Shown here in pieces: positions 36,692-48,756 of a stretch of DNA of 64,000 nt. The stretch lies in NCBI GenBank assembly GCA_025667525.1, contig CM046874.1:666216737-666280736 (forward strand), in the 5' to 3' direction. The stretch's first letter is position 1, and every line of letters starts with the position of its first letter. Both the position numbers and the translations under genes were made by a program. The notes below the pieces were generated by a model, which saw only the letters and a list, made by a program, of their open reading frames with translations, made no database searches and was not told the origin of the DNA. This DNA is from Glebionis coronaria (Eukaryota > Streptophyta > Magnoliopsida > Asterales > Asteraceae).

Positions 36692-39600
36692 TCAAAATAT
36701 GAAATGAGGGTAAGAAGCCCGGATAGACTCCTCTGTTTCCCAAGTGGCTTCCCACTCGGTATGATCCCTCCATAGAATTTTGACGAATGGAATCGTCTTC
36801 TTTCTCATGACTCGTTCTTGTCTGTCAAGAACTCGTTCGGGTTCTTCTATAAAAGTGAGATCTTCACGTATCTGTTCCAGTGGATACTGAACCATGTGAA
36901 GGGGATGATACTGGTACCCTCTGAGTAAGGACACATGAAACACGTTGTGCACATGCGAAAGCTGCGGAGGTAACGCCAATCGGTAAGATACTTCACCGAC
37001 TCGTTCAATGATATCAAACGGTCCGATGAAACGAGGACTGAGCTTCCCTTTAATCCCGAAGCGTCTAACACCGCGTGCCGACGAAACCTTAAGGAAGACG
37101 TGATCTCCTACATTAAAGTGTATATCCCTACGATGCTTATCGGCGTAACTCTTCTGACGTGACCGTGTCTCATGAATCTTCTGCTTAGCTACTGCGATCT
37201 TCTCATTTGTCATCTCTATGATTTCCGGTCCTTCGAGTGTTCGCTCGCCAACCTGATCCCAGCAGATTGGGGCACAACACTTTCTGCCATACAACATCTC
37301 AAATGGAGCACACTTGATGCTTGCGTGCCAGCTGTTGTTGTATGCAAATTCCACCAAACAGATGTATTCGTCCCAATCACCCGTCCATTCCAACGCACAT
37401 GACCTCAACATATCCTCCAATGTCTGAATGGTTCGCTTCGACTGTCCGTTCGTTTTAGGATGAAAAGCCGTGCTAAGCTTAGGTTGTGTACCCCAAGCTT
37501 TCTGCAGACTTTTCCAAAAGCGCGAAGTGAATCGAGGATCTCTGTCTGAGACGATGCTGGATGGTGCACCGTGGAGTCTCATGATCTCCTGTCTATACGT
37601 ATCTGCGAGTTTACTTACCGAATCTTCCTTGTGGATCGGTAAGAAATGAGCTGATTTGGTAAGTCGATCAACGATAACCCAAATTGCAGCGTGCTTCCAT
37701 TTGGTAGGCGGAAGGCTGGTAACAAAATCCATGGTGATTTTGTCCCACTTCCACTCTGGAATATCTAACGGTTGAAGGAGACCGCCAGATCGCTGATGCT
37801 CGATCTTAACCTGCTGGCAGGTAAGACATTTGGAGACGTAAGTGGCCACATCCTGTTTCATACCACTCCACCAAAAGTACTACTTGATGTCATGGTACAT
37901 TTTAGTCGAACCAGGATGTATCGAGAATGGGGAGCTATGAGCTTCAGCTAACAAAGCTTCCCGGAGTTCTTGGTCATTAGGAACACAAAGTCTAGTGCCC
38001 TGCCATACGATACCATCTGCATCTACTCTGAATTCTGTCTGCTTCTCCAAATTCTGTACTATCGCCCAGATTTCTCCGTCATCTTTCTGAGCTTCCTTGA
38101 TCTTAGATAGTAACTCGGGTTCTACTCTAAGATTAGCCCAGTAACCGTGTGATCCACGTACCACGATCTCGATGTCTAGTCGCTCCAAGTCTCTGATGAT
38201 TTCCTCTTCGATTTTAATACCGTTGATCATTCCGGACTTCCTGCTAAGAGCATCTGCTACTACATTTGCCTTTCCGGGATGATACTGTAGATTAATGTCA
38301 TAATCCTTCAACAGCTCTAACCATCTCCTTTGCCTCATGTTCAATTCACGCTGAGTGAAGATATACTTCAAGCTCTTGTGGTCCGTGAAAATGTCACATG
38401 ATTCTCCATATAAGTAGTGCCTCCATATCTTCAATGCAAACACGACTGCAGCAAGTTCCAGATCATGCGTGGGGTAATTTTCTTCATAAGGCTTAAGCTG
38501 TCGTGAATCGTACGCGATCACTTTCCCATGTTGCATGAGAACACAGCCAAGTCCCTTCCCCGATGCATCGCTGTAGATTTGAAATCCACCCGTACCAGAT
38601 GGTAGAGTAAGAATAGGTGCAAATACTAGCTTCTGCTTCAGGTCTTCAAATCTCTTCTCTCGATCTTCAGTCCAGACGAATTTCTCCCCTTTCCGCATCA
38701 GTTTGGTCAATAGTAGTGCTAGGCGGGAAAAGTTCTCCACGAACCTACGGTAATAGCCAGCTAAGCCTAAGAAACTGCGGACTTCCGTCACTGATGTCGG
38801 CCTTGGCCACTTAGTAATGGCCTCAACCTTCGTTGGATCCATAGTGATTCCTTCTGCTGATACAATGTGACCTAAGAATGCCACATTGTCTAACCAGAAC
38901 TCACACTTGAAGAATTTAGCATACATCTGCTTCTTGCGAAGAATTTGTAGTACTGTACGAAGATGGTCTTCGTGTTCCTCCTTGGACTTTGAGAAAATCA
39001 GGATGTCATCAATGAAAACAATGACGAATTTGTCCAGAAATTCATGGAAGATTCTATTCATCAAATCCATGAACACTGCTGGAGCATTTGTCAGGCCAAA
39101 TGGCATAACTACAAACTCGTAGTGGCCATAACGGGTACGAAAAGCAGTCTTAGCGATGTCCAGCTCCCTGACCCGTAGCTGATGATAGCCTGACCTAAGA
39201 TCAATCTTGGAGAAGTGTTTGGCCCCTTGGAGTTGGTCAAACAGATCGTCAATACGTGGCAGTGGATACCTATTCCGAATGGTAATCTTGTTGAGCTCGC
39301 GATAGTCTATGCAAAGACGCATACTGTCGTCCTTCTTCTTAACAAACAAAACCGGTGCGCCCCATGGAGATGCGCTCGGTCGAATGAAACCTCGTTCAAG
39401 AAGTTCTTGCAGTTGATCCTTCAGCTCCTTCAGCTCTATGGGAGCCATGCGATAAGGAGCCTTGGAGATTGGTTTAGATCCTGGAACCAGCTCGATACTG
39501 AATCCCACCTCTCGTGCAGGTGGTATGCCCGGAAGTTCTGCTGGAAACACATCTTGGAATTCCGACACTATAGGTTGATCCTGAATCGATGGAGATTCAG

Positions 39601-40320
39601 CATCCATGTCGTGAACCGTAGCTAGATAACCCTCGCAGCCATGTGATAGTAGTGCACGCGCTTGCAGGGTGGATATGACTTGTACAGACCGTCCAGGTAT
39701 GAACCCATTATGAATGTACTCTGGTGCATTGACATCACCGAAGATAACTCGATATGATGGGCAGTCTATGGTAGCATGATACTTGGATAGCCAATCCATG
39801 CCCAAAATCATGTCGAAGTCATTCATGTCCAGCGGAAGTGCGTCGACAGGTCGAACCTTATCATCAAATTCTAGGGGAAGACTCTTGTATACATGGGTGA
39901 TTAATACAGAGTCCCTCAAAGGCGTGGAAATAGTAAGCCTATTTTCTAGTGGCAAGGGAGGCATCCTAATGTTCTTAGCATAAGCAGTAGAAATAACCGA
40001 GTGAGTAGCACCCGTATCGAAAAGAACACATGCAGCGCGACCATACATATACAAGATTCCAGTGATTGTACCTGTAGACTTGTTGGCCTGGTCTCGAGAT
40101 GTCGTGTAGACACGCCCGGCAGTAGGAGGCGACTTGGTATCAGCATGTCCCAATGTACCATCCATCTCGCCCTTACGACAATCCTTCATAATATGGTCAG
40201 GAAGACCCCACTTGAAGCACGCACCAGTATTACGGCGACATGGTCCTGGGTGCCTACGGTGGCAAGTAGAGCAAAGAGGATGAGTGTATCCTCCAGCAGG
40301 TGCTCTGGCTGGCTGAGGAC
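36692..40320 (-). pseudogene. Tekay pol (zinc knuckle, protease, RT, RNase H, integrase, chromodomain)
   Basis: Reading from 40320 there is a gag knuckle remnant ([10 protein letters not shown], whose second cysteine is replaced by tryptophan). Then come protease (FDTGATHSV), RT (FIDDILIFS near 39000), RNase H (YSDASG, DLELAAV, FTDHKS, VADALS) and the first half of the integrase finger. A TAG at 37880-37882 interrupts the frame. The frame continues unchanged to 36692 with CLTCQQ, MDFVTSLP, SDRDPRF and a chromodomain (VKILWRDHTEWEATWE). In the D-35-E motif the glutamate after NGQS is lysine (AAG), which should abolish integrase activity. It is a dead copy that was mobilised before these changes or in trans. 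Confidence 0.92.
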
Positions 40321-41528
40321 CTGATAAAAACATTTTACATAAGACACGATAGTTGGGTATAAAGGACGAAGCGGATAATCGTAAGATTGAATACCAGTGA
40401 TAGCTGACGGCTAGGCTGCGAACCTCTCTGGTTCTGGTCCCTACCGTTTCCATGGTTCCTGGTAGAAGTTTGCTAAAGTGTCAGAATATGAGTTATAACA
40501 TAAAACATAAGGAATTTCGTAAGTATTAGGACCTGCTGTTGTTGGAGTGCCCGACGTTGTTACGGTAATTATCATTACCGCCACGCCTATCCGTAGCAGA
40601 ACGGTCGTTAGTTTGACCGTTTCCCTTGGGCTGATGAGGCTGCTGCTGAGTAGCCGGCTGAGACCGGTCCCCAGTTTTCTGCCTGGAAGATACATTTAAA
40701 GAGATGAATAATTGACATATGGAAAATATATAGATTGGTCACTGCTTGAATACGAAGGTTTACCTCTTGTCGGGTCTTTCAGCTTCCCGAACTCATCTCT
40801 CTCCTGCAGCATCTCCAGTTTTCGTGCTGCATCAGCCACTTGTGCTACAGTGTTGAACGTAGCACACACACCAGATTGTTTGCGACCGATGTGCGAAGAG
40901 GCCATCTAAAGTGATGTGCCTGCTCTTCAGGAGTACCTGCTGCCGCACCAAGGAAACTAGCCAAGCGAAGAAAGCGCTGCATAAACTCGTTGCTATTCTT
41001 CCCAGCTCTCTGTCGGATCCCATGGTACTCTCTCTTGAGCTTGTCCTGCTCAGCCTTGGGAAAGAACTGCTCCATCACCCTGTCCTTGAACTGAGCCCAA
41101 GTCAAACCAGCAACCCACTCATCACCACCTTTAGATTGCATCAATGCTAACCACCAGTTGAGTACATCGCCTTCGAACCGATAGCATGCCAACCTCGCCT
41201 TGTATGCGGGGTCACAGCCCATAGCGTTGAAAATCTTCTCGATGTGAGCCAACCAGCTTTCAGCATCGCTGGGGCTATCTGTTTTCTCAAAAGCTCGAGG
41301 GCGGAGCTTGTTGAATCTCTCCAGCCATACTGCTAATGTCACTGGAGGAGGAGGAGGTGGCTGATTATGCTGATGATTGTTGGCAGCTTGAACTTCAGCC
41401 CTGATGTCATTCCTCAGTTGAGGAAGCAAGGCTTGCATGGCAGCCTGAATTGCAGCATTGAGCTGCTCCTGTTCGTGTGTGAGAACCATCTGACAGTATA
41501 ACATAAAACATATGATTAAACAGACCAA
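40321..41528 (-). pseudogene. Tekay gag, interrupted by three short GT-AG segments
   Basis: The gag core starts after an acceptor-like CTGTCAG/ATG at about 41491 (MVLTHEQEQL). It includes the retrotransposon gag domain (WLAHIEKIFNAMG, FEGDVLNWW, FKDRVMEQFFP, EFMQRF). An extra GT dinucleotide near 40870 shifts the frame. The Gln/Asn/Gly-rich C-terminal part is then broken by three segments bounded by GT and AG: 40763-40683, 40532-40459 and 40409-40321. Joining across the second and third keeps the frame exactly. Across the first it works if one A of an A-run near 40675 is missing. They look like introns; normal gag genes of this clade have none that I know of. Confidence 0.75.
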
Positions 41529-41926
41529 AACATAAAATATTTATATATACATGAAAAAAATTTATACTAAAATTTCACGAGAAAAATTTTATGCAAGAAA
41601 ATTATTGTGTATGAATGCATGATGCAGTTTTATGAAAACTTTTGTATGCTCGAGAGTGAACGCCTCTGGTCAGTTCAACCAAAACAAAAGACATAGCGAG
41701 GGGACGCCTATGGGTCGGTCCCAAATCTAAAAGTTTCGATAAACACATGCGACTAAATAGGGCCAGTCCTGTACCAACCATTACTTAGTCAAAAACCCTG
41801 CAACAATGACATGTATATGTATGCTCAAAAATGATGAATGCATGAAAACAACTGTCAGTTCTAGGAAGACCGTAGTGACTACCCACTAATCACAGGTCAT
41901 ATTTGAGAGCCTACAGGTCGAAGCCT
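41527..41926 (-). other. Leader of the nested Tekay element
   Basis: About 400 bp separate the primer site from gag. There is no ORF here like the extra gene of the second Tekay in this window. A pyrimidine-rich acceptor (TACTGTCAG) precedes the gag ATG, hinting at a leader intron. Confidence 0.45.
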
Positions 41927-41940
41927 TGGCTCTGATACCA
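41927..41940 (-). other. Primer binding site (tRNA-iMet) of the nested Tekay element
   Basis: The minus strand reads TGGTATCAGAGCCA four bases after the 5' LTR. Confidence 0.9.
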
Positions 41941-41944
41941 TAAT

Positions 41945-44942
41945 TGTAACACCCCATTTCGGAAATGGAAATATCACAGTAATTATGGCGTGTCATCAAA
42001 GCATACAAGGAAAAATGTCTAAACATTTCTCGACCATAAAAAGGAAAATACCGGAATCAAACATCGGTAGTCCAAAAGTAAAGCTCATCACACACAAACA
42101 TAGTATAATAAAGGAAAAGGACTAAACAATGTCCAAAGCATAAGTATCATAAGAAAGGAAATGCATAATGTAAAGAAGGCTAGACAGCTTCCAGTCCATA
42201 TGCACGTACTCTTAGTGTCTACGAGCGTCCCTGAGTACCTGCCGTTTTGGGAACATAGAAAAGGAAAACGGCTGAGCAAATACGCTCAGTGCACGGATGT
42301 ACAATAAAGCATGAATAGGATAAGCATATAACATAATAACAGCGGAAGAAAACTAAGTCCCGAGTAACCTGGTGAAGTCTTAATAAAACTGGTTTTATAG
42401 TTTGAAAGTCTTATGTTTATCTTATAAAAACTGTTTGTCATATTTTACCATTAGCCAATATAGGTCATGAAAATTCACCGTGCATGAATAATTGGAGGGG
42501 TGACCTCATCATGCAAATTAGAGGGGCTGCCTCTAATTTAATATACTGGTTTTTGGGTAGGAGGGATCAGCTCCTTGTGAAGGATGCAAGGCACACACCA
42601 CATTCACCATGTCATCCTGAATAAAACATGTAACTAGGATGCACCCATACGCCCCACATGATAAATATAAATAAATGGCCAAAAGCTGAAGGGACGCCAC
42701 GAGCAATCACTCCGCCGTGGTGAAGTCATAACATCAGTGCCTCTAATGTTATGGTTATGGTACCTCCATAACTAGGTGAAACTGGTCATGCATGTATATG
42801 GCTATAGGTAATCTTAATTAACATAAGCAATCAAACACATAACTTATACTACGGGAAAACAGTTGGCTGCATACGGGGAATCCTAATAAGGAAAGAATGT
42901 CCATACTAAAAGGACGGGAATCCGTACCTTATGTCCAGTGAACGAGAAAGAACGAACTGCGAGAAAGAACGAACTGCGAGAAATCCTACTTCCGAATCAC
43001 TAGTGCTACATAAATACGTACATGAATAAGTATCTGCTTACTAAATACATAGCTGGTTTTATGTCATGTCTTAGCTTATTTTATGTGTTCTTACCATGTT
43101 TTACTGTTTCTTAGCCTTCAATTGTGTTTTATCTTATATTCTGTTTAATTTGATTAAGTATTTCTGGTATTTCATGTGTTATTATACTTACTGTGTAATA
43201 ATAAGTAACTTTCCAAAAATAGCAGGTTTCCTAAAATAGAAAGTTTCCTAAAATAGAAAGTTTCCAAAAATAGAAAGTTTCCAAAGATAGAAAGTTTCCA
43301 AAAATAGAAAGTTTCCAAAAATAGAAATTTCAAAAAATAGAAAGTTTCCAAAAATATATTTACTGCTTAAAATAGATAAGTTTCTAAAAATAGAAAGTTT
43401 CCATAAATAGATTAGCTGCCTTACTAAATAAGTTTCCATAAATAGGTTAGCTGCCTGAAATAAATAAGTTTCTAAAAATAGTTGATTTCCATAAATAGAT
43501 TAGCTGCCTTATTTAATTAAGTTTCTAAAAATAGAAAGTTTCCATAATTAAAAATAAGCTGGTTAAATAAGCTAAGTATATAAGCCTAAGTGTTTTTCAT
43601 GATTATTTTCTAAGTCATATGATATAGTGTATAGTTTAATAATTATTTCATGTAATTTAATTAAACTATAGGTTATAATATTTAATTAAAGTATAACATG
43701 TTTTTAATTAAATAAGTTAAATACTTAGGTTAAAATATGTATTATTATATATTAATAATATAACCTAAGTCATGTTAACTAATTAATTATATCTATGGTT
43801 TTAAAATAATTAATTAATTATAAGTCTTAAATATATAAATACTTAGGTTAAAATAATTTCATGATCATTAATAATTAAATAACGTAAGTCATGTTATTAA
43901 ATTAATCACATCATTTTATTAATTTAATTTTAACATAAGTTCATAAACATAAAAAAACTAACATACACCATGAACCGGATCTAGACTAAAACATGAACCG
44001 GACATGAAATCGACACCGTACCCCGAACCAACTCGGGGTACCCCTTGTTCCCTTGCTGCCGTGGGACCAACACGCACCAACCAAGACCATATGGTCTTGG
44101 TGGTGGTCGGCTTGGCAAACCGAAACCCATTCGGGTTCGGTTGCAGCCTGCGGCCAAACAAACACCCCCTTAAAAACAACCTTTTGATTTAATTTAACAC
44201 CAAAACATGTTAGATCTATGCTTAATTATTATGTTTTTGTACAAACATTACATGTTCATAATTTATAAAAAGATAAAATCAAAAGAAAGGTTTAAAAAGG
44301 TTTTACCGAATTCGTGGATCAAGAGGACGAAGAACAAACACGATCAATCACCAAAACTTCAAGATCAAAGATCAAAAATCACCTTGTATGATGTTCTTAG
44401 TGTGGCGGCACAAAGAGACAAAGGGAAGGAGGAGGTTTTAGGTTTTCTTAAAATCTTCTGTAAAGTTATTTTGTGTAGTGTAAAAAGTAAATAACCCCCT
44501 TTAGTAATTTTGACAAATGGGCTTGGCCCATTTGTCCTTGTTGGTCGCGGGTAGGGACCCCACTTGGGGTACCCGTACCTTTTTCCGTGTCTCGTTATTT
44601 AGTTACACGTTTGTGATTATTTATGTTCGTTTTTTAAATGTTCTCGTTACGTAAATACCGTGATCTAATATATTTAATTACGCTCGTAATAAATATATAT
44701 ACGTAATTAATAATAGTTCGTGTTTTAATTACGTTCATGATTTCATGATCGCATGTTCGTGATTCATTATCGTTAAATAATTATTACGTGATCGTGCATA
44801 GTAAATACTTATCGTGTTCTAACACGTACGTAATACGTAAACTCCTAACACGTAATCGTAATCATGCTATATTAGAAAAGTATTAATCTAGTACGTACGA
44901 TCCTAAGGGTACTATGCATGGTAAAAGCATGCGGGTTTTACA
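41945..44942 (-). repeat. 5' LTR of the nested Tekay element
   Basis: 2998 bp, TGTAAAACC...GTGTTACA in minus orientation. It is longer than the 3' LTR mainly through an extra 17-bp copy of 'cgagaaagaacgaactg' near 42945-42980. The 17-bp tandem array sits at 43205-43545. Confidence 0.95.
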
Positions 44943-45937
44943 TTAACCGACCCAAATGGACAAGAGGTTACTTATGCCTTACGATTCAACTTCAAAACAT
45001 CGAACAACGAAGCTGAATACGAAGCGTTAATAGCCGGATTAGATATGGCAGCCCACATGGAAGCCCAACATCTACAAGTGTTTAGTGATTCTCTACTTAT
45101 CACGAACCAAGTAAAAGGAATATATGAAGCTAAGGAGGATGTTATGAAAAGGTACTTATCGAAAGTTCAAGAACTGCAAAAGCTTTTTCAAGGCTTTTCA
45201 ATCATGCAAATTCCCAGGTCCAGAAACAAACGCGCAGATGCCTTAAGCAAGTTAGCGTCGTCTTCATTTGCACACCTCACGAAAAATGTGTTGGTCGAAA
45301 TAATTGAATGTAGAAGCATTGACGATAAGATCGTCAACACGATAAATGAAGGTGAAAGGACTTGGATGGATCCCATTATCCAATACCTCACATTAGGAAG
45401 TCTACCAAATGACCAAACTGAAGCACGAAAGATAAGGATCAAAGCACCGCAATACACGATTAAAGAAAATATTCTTTACCGAAAAGGATATTTAACACCA
45501 TGGCTGCGATGTGTTGGTCCTGAGGAGGCAGACTACATATTAAGGGAAGTGCATTTTGGATCATGTGGAGCTCATGCAGGAGCGTGGACAATCGCACAAA
45601 AGGCAGCAAGACTTGGTTACTATTGGCCTAACATGTACAACGATGCATCAAAACTTGTAGGAAAATGTCAAACATGCCAACAACACGCGCCAACCATTCG
45701 AAAACCACAATGCGAGCTGACAAGCATATCCAGCCCATGGCCCTTTTACCAATGGGGAATAGACATCGTAGGACCCTTCCCTGAGGCTCCGGGTAAAGTA
45801 AAATTCCTTGTTGTTGCAATAGACTACTTTACCAAATGGGTAGAAGCAGAACCATTGGCAACCATAACTGGTCAAAGAATACTTTGCTTCGTTTGGCGCA
45901 ACATCGTGTGTCGTTTTGGTATACCAGGAATCATCAT
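44943..45937 (+). pseudogene. Tat pol, 3' part (second RNase H and truncated integrase)
   Basis: This resumes exactly after the nested element. The archaeal-type RNase H continues with SNNEAEYEAL, FSDSLLI and RADALSKL. The integrase follows with its HHCC finger (GSCGAHAG, CQTCQQHA), the first catalytic aspartate (WGIDIVGPF) and RFGIPG. It stops at 45937, just before the second catalytic aspartate. From there the sequence is a short non-coding repeat. The core and C-terminal domains of integrase are absent, so the deletion is independent of the Tekay insertion. Confidence 0.9.
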
Positions 45938-46080
45938 CAGTTCTATTCCTTTTGTTATTTACTTAAGCCTTGTTGCTTGACCAACAGTTCTATTCCTTTT
46001 GTTAACATATTTAGTTAACATATTTAACACTAACAGTTCTATTCCTTTTGTTATTTACTTAAGCCTTGTTGCTTGACCAA
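45938..46080. repeat. Triplicated filler repeat at the integrase break
   Basis: A 44-bp unit beginning 'gttctattccttttgttatt' occurs in full at 45940-45983 and 46036-46079, and in part at 45986-46002. It starts at the exact base where integrase coding stops, and looks like template-switch or repair filler at a deletion junction. Confidence 0.8.
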
Positions 46081-46951
46081 ATATGAAAACATCAACGACA
46101 AATTGTGCCAACAATTTGATCCAATAAAATGCATGCGCCTAATTTACGTATCTACAACATCTAAAATGAAGTTTTTTTACCACTTGCATGAAGAAAATGT
46201 GTGCTTAATAATAGTCATTTCGTACTTGCACAGAGTAAACATCATTATTCCTCTTATATAATGTATTTGATCACCTGATATTCAAGATCACACTAATTCA
46301 TGACCATAATACTATACTATATACCTATCCTTTAAAAATTTTCTTTAAAAATCATCTGATAAACCTTTTTGTACAAATTGGTTTATAAGATATGATTGTA
46401 TTACCTACAAGAGGTTAGTTCCAAGATAGATGAATAATCAAAATCCACTTTATTGTCTTAAAACCTTTATTTACCACCCACATAGCTTAAACTATATGAT
46501 TAACTGAATGTGATTCGCATACATTTCTACTGTTTATCTTTTGGACAGCAAATACAAATACTGAACACCAAATATGTGGTGCCAATAAAAACTTAGTCAA
46601 ATGAGGCTGAAATATAATATCATCAAATGTTAACATGACATCCTTTTATTATCCATAAGCTTTAATATGTTCATACATTTGGTTTAAGGGATGTAACCAT
46701 GGCAATAAGTATACTACATGTAATACAGGAACATAAAAATAGTAGACCACTCTTGGAATGAAAGATGAAAGCATATATATTATACATATAATTCCGACTA
46801 AACATTAACGAAAGCAGAAACATAGTGGCAAGCCACTTTACATTTTTGCACATTTATTTATCACTTATAACCTCGAAAAGCATATTAAACAGAAAATTAG
46901 CCTAGTCGAGGTGGGTTACAAGTACGTGCAATTCTCACGAGCAAAGACCAT
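46081..46951 (+). other. Tat 3' non-coding region, part 1
   Basis: AT-rich, with no coding motif on either strand. It separates the broken integrase from the stop of the antisense gene and could supply its 3' UTR. Confidence 0.5.
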
Positions 46952-47679
46952 TTAACGACGACGACGAGACGATTGGCCACGGCGCAAATGGGCTATTTCT
47001 TCCTCTAAAACGGCGATCTCAGCCAACAAAGCTCGTTGATCGGAGTGACACTTATCAATGTCGTTCAGATAAGATGAAATTTCATTATTGCGAGCACATA
47101 TCACAGCTTGTAGATCAGTACAAAGGCACTCAGCTGCAAGCTCTCTTTCCCTGATCTCACGAAGTTGAGTACGAAGTTCTTCATTCGCACCTCTCAGAGC
47201 TTGGTTCTCAGACAAAAGAGTAAAATTTATATCAGGAACCATATTTTCTGGGGTTTCATGTCCATTACTATGATAATAACCATTACTCACTATAGCAGGA
47301 ACATGGGGGCTGAGACTTAAATTAGGAACAACAGCGTCTCCTGACATGTTACCCACATGGAACGTATTCATAATATTAGAGTCGGAGATACCCCCAACCG
47401 AGTACAAGGTGCCACTCCACTCATAGGTCGGGTAGTTAACAACAGGTTGCATCATATTCAACGGTTGCACGTCTAAAGGAGACTCCTGTGAAAGTATAAA
47501 AGTAATTGTTATAGTACGCTTGTAAACAACTCTACCTATCATCATATACTAAACTATAGCTATTATAAAAATGTAAAGTTTTCTCTTACAAAGAGCATAA
47601 GGGCAGTGTGCAGGTCCTCTTCCATCGATGAAGAAACACCATAACTTGCATGAAATAAGATATATAGTACCAAAACCAT
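46952..47679 (-). CDS. Antisense coiled-coil gene in the Tat 3' region, predicted two exons
   Basis: This runs opposite to gag-pol. Predicted exon 1 is 47679-47590 (30 codons from MVLVLYILF; a later start at 47625, MEEDLHTAL, is possible). It ends at the donor GTAAGAG. Exon 2 is 47485-46952 and starts after TTTCACAG. The join is in phase and gives 207 (or 189) residues. The N-terminal half is low-complexity and polar. The C-terminal 100 residues form a leucine-heptad coiled coil (NQALRGANEELRTQLREI, LLAEIAVLEEEIAHL), ending in a basic tail SSRRRR that could be a nuclear signal. The long start would give a short hydrophobic leader. Antisense extra ORFs occur in some Tat elements such as Grande of maize. 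Function is unknown; the ORF is intact while pol decays. Confidence 0.6.
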
Positions 47680-48756
47680 AGGGGTAGCAAGATGAACGTA
47701 GCTTATGATTACCTATAAGTCTAGTTTTTTTTACCAAGGTTTAGTAGCTATATATTGTGGTACAAAACCTGTTTACGTAGAGAAGATGTAGCTACTACGT
47801 AGACTACTATCCACTTGCTATATTATCTTATCATGCAGCAGTTAGCCACATAAACTTTTAATTTATAATATATACTTTTTTGGATAAGAACGAATTAAGA
47901 GTTATGTTTCAAGTATATATATAAAAAAAAGGTCATGATAATTTACAAGTGATTGGCATAAAACAGCAAAGTTTATGTGTTCGGCAACCCAAAAATAACT
48001 TCTGTTCCCAAAAATAATTTCTGTTATATCTCAACACAGTTGACTGTCAATCCAAAAGAAATGTTGGGAATAAGATCAGTTTAAGAAACCAGAGGGTCTG
48101 TAAAACACATACTGTTATCATTAAATGTTGGTAAAGTATAGTAGTAAAAGATTCTGCAGATCTTAAAGCAACATATCACCTTGTATATGTGAACGTAGTT
48201 GAGGATGGTAAACAGAATTTGATATGTTGATTATACCATCGTATTTTTTCTTGCCTAAATATTTCAAATGAGACAATATATCAACATTATTAAAACAAGA
48301 TTAATATCAATTAAGCACTTTTTGATGTACAAGAGCAAAGAGAATAGTAGGCTATATATTCGGCTGATGGTTTTCGGTGTCGATCTTTCGACAGCGCACC
48401 ACTTTTGTACTCGGCGTGAACAAGCTAATTAACGCTGTAGCGACTAGCCTACTCCTCCTACTATGGAATAAACGTATCCTTCTTTTTTCTTTTAATATTT
48501 TTTATATAATGTTTGTTTTGCTTGAAAGGAGATGTCAATTACTATAGTATATAGCTTAAAACATAAAATAGGAAGCACAAAAGAGGAACTGAATGGAATT
48601 TAGGTCGTTCCCGAGAATCACTTTCTAGTGGCCTAAAAAAAGAAAAAAAAATAAAAAAAAATAAATAAATAACAAAAAAAAATATATATATAAAAATTAA
48701 CTATTAAATTCATATGTTTACATATGTGCATATCCAAAACATATGAATGGAGGGCT
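47680..48756 (+). other. Tat 3' non-coding region, part 2
   Basis: This holds the presumed promoter side of the antisense gene, but I cannot point to a convincing TATA box. An A/T-only tract lies at 48640-48705. A GC-richer island at 48365-48475 (with 'ggtgtcgatctttcgacag') stands out from the surroundings. The PPT is probably the purine-rich 'gaatggagggct' ending at 48756. Confidence 0.45.
48745..48756 (+). other. Probable polypurine tract of the Tat element
   Basis: 'gaatggagggct' directly precedes the 3' LTR start TGATGATA. It is short and less pure than the other PPTs in the window. Confidence 0.55.

Larger units (their letters stand above)
33650..44942 (-). mobile_element. Complete Tekay-type chromovirus nested in the Tat element
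   Basis: 11.3 kb in minus orientation. The LTRs are 2965 and 2998 bp long and run TGTAAAACC to GTGTTACA. They have an iMet primer site, PPT, gag, pol and a C-terminal chromodomain. TTAAC on both sides (33645-33649 and 44943-44947) is a perfect target duplication, and removing the element rejoins the Tat reading frame exactly. LTR length and chromodomain place it in the Tekay (Del) clade. Frameshifts, a stop, a broken zinc knuckle and a changed integrase glutamate make it non-autonomous. Confidence 0.95.
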
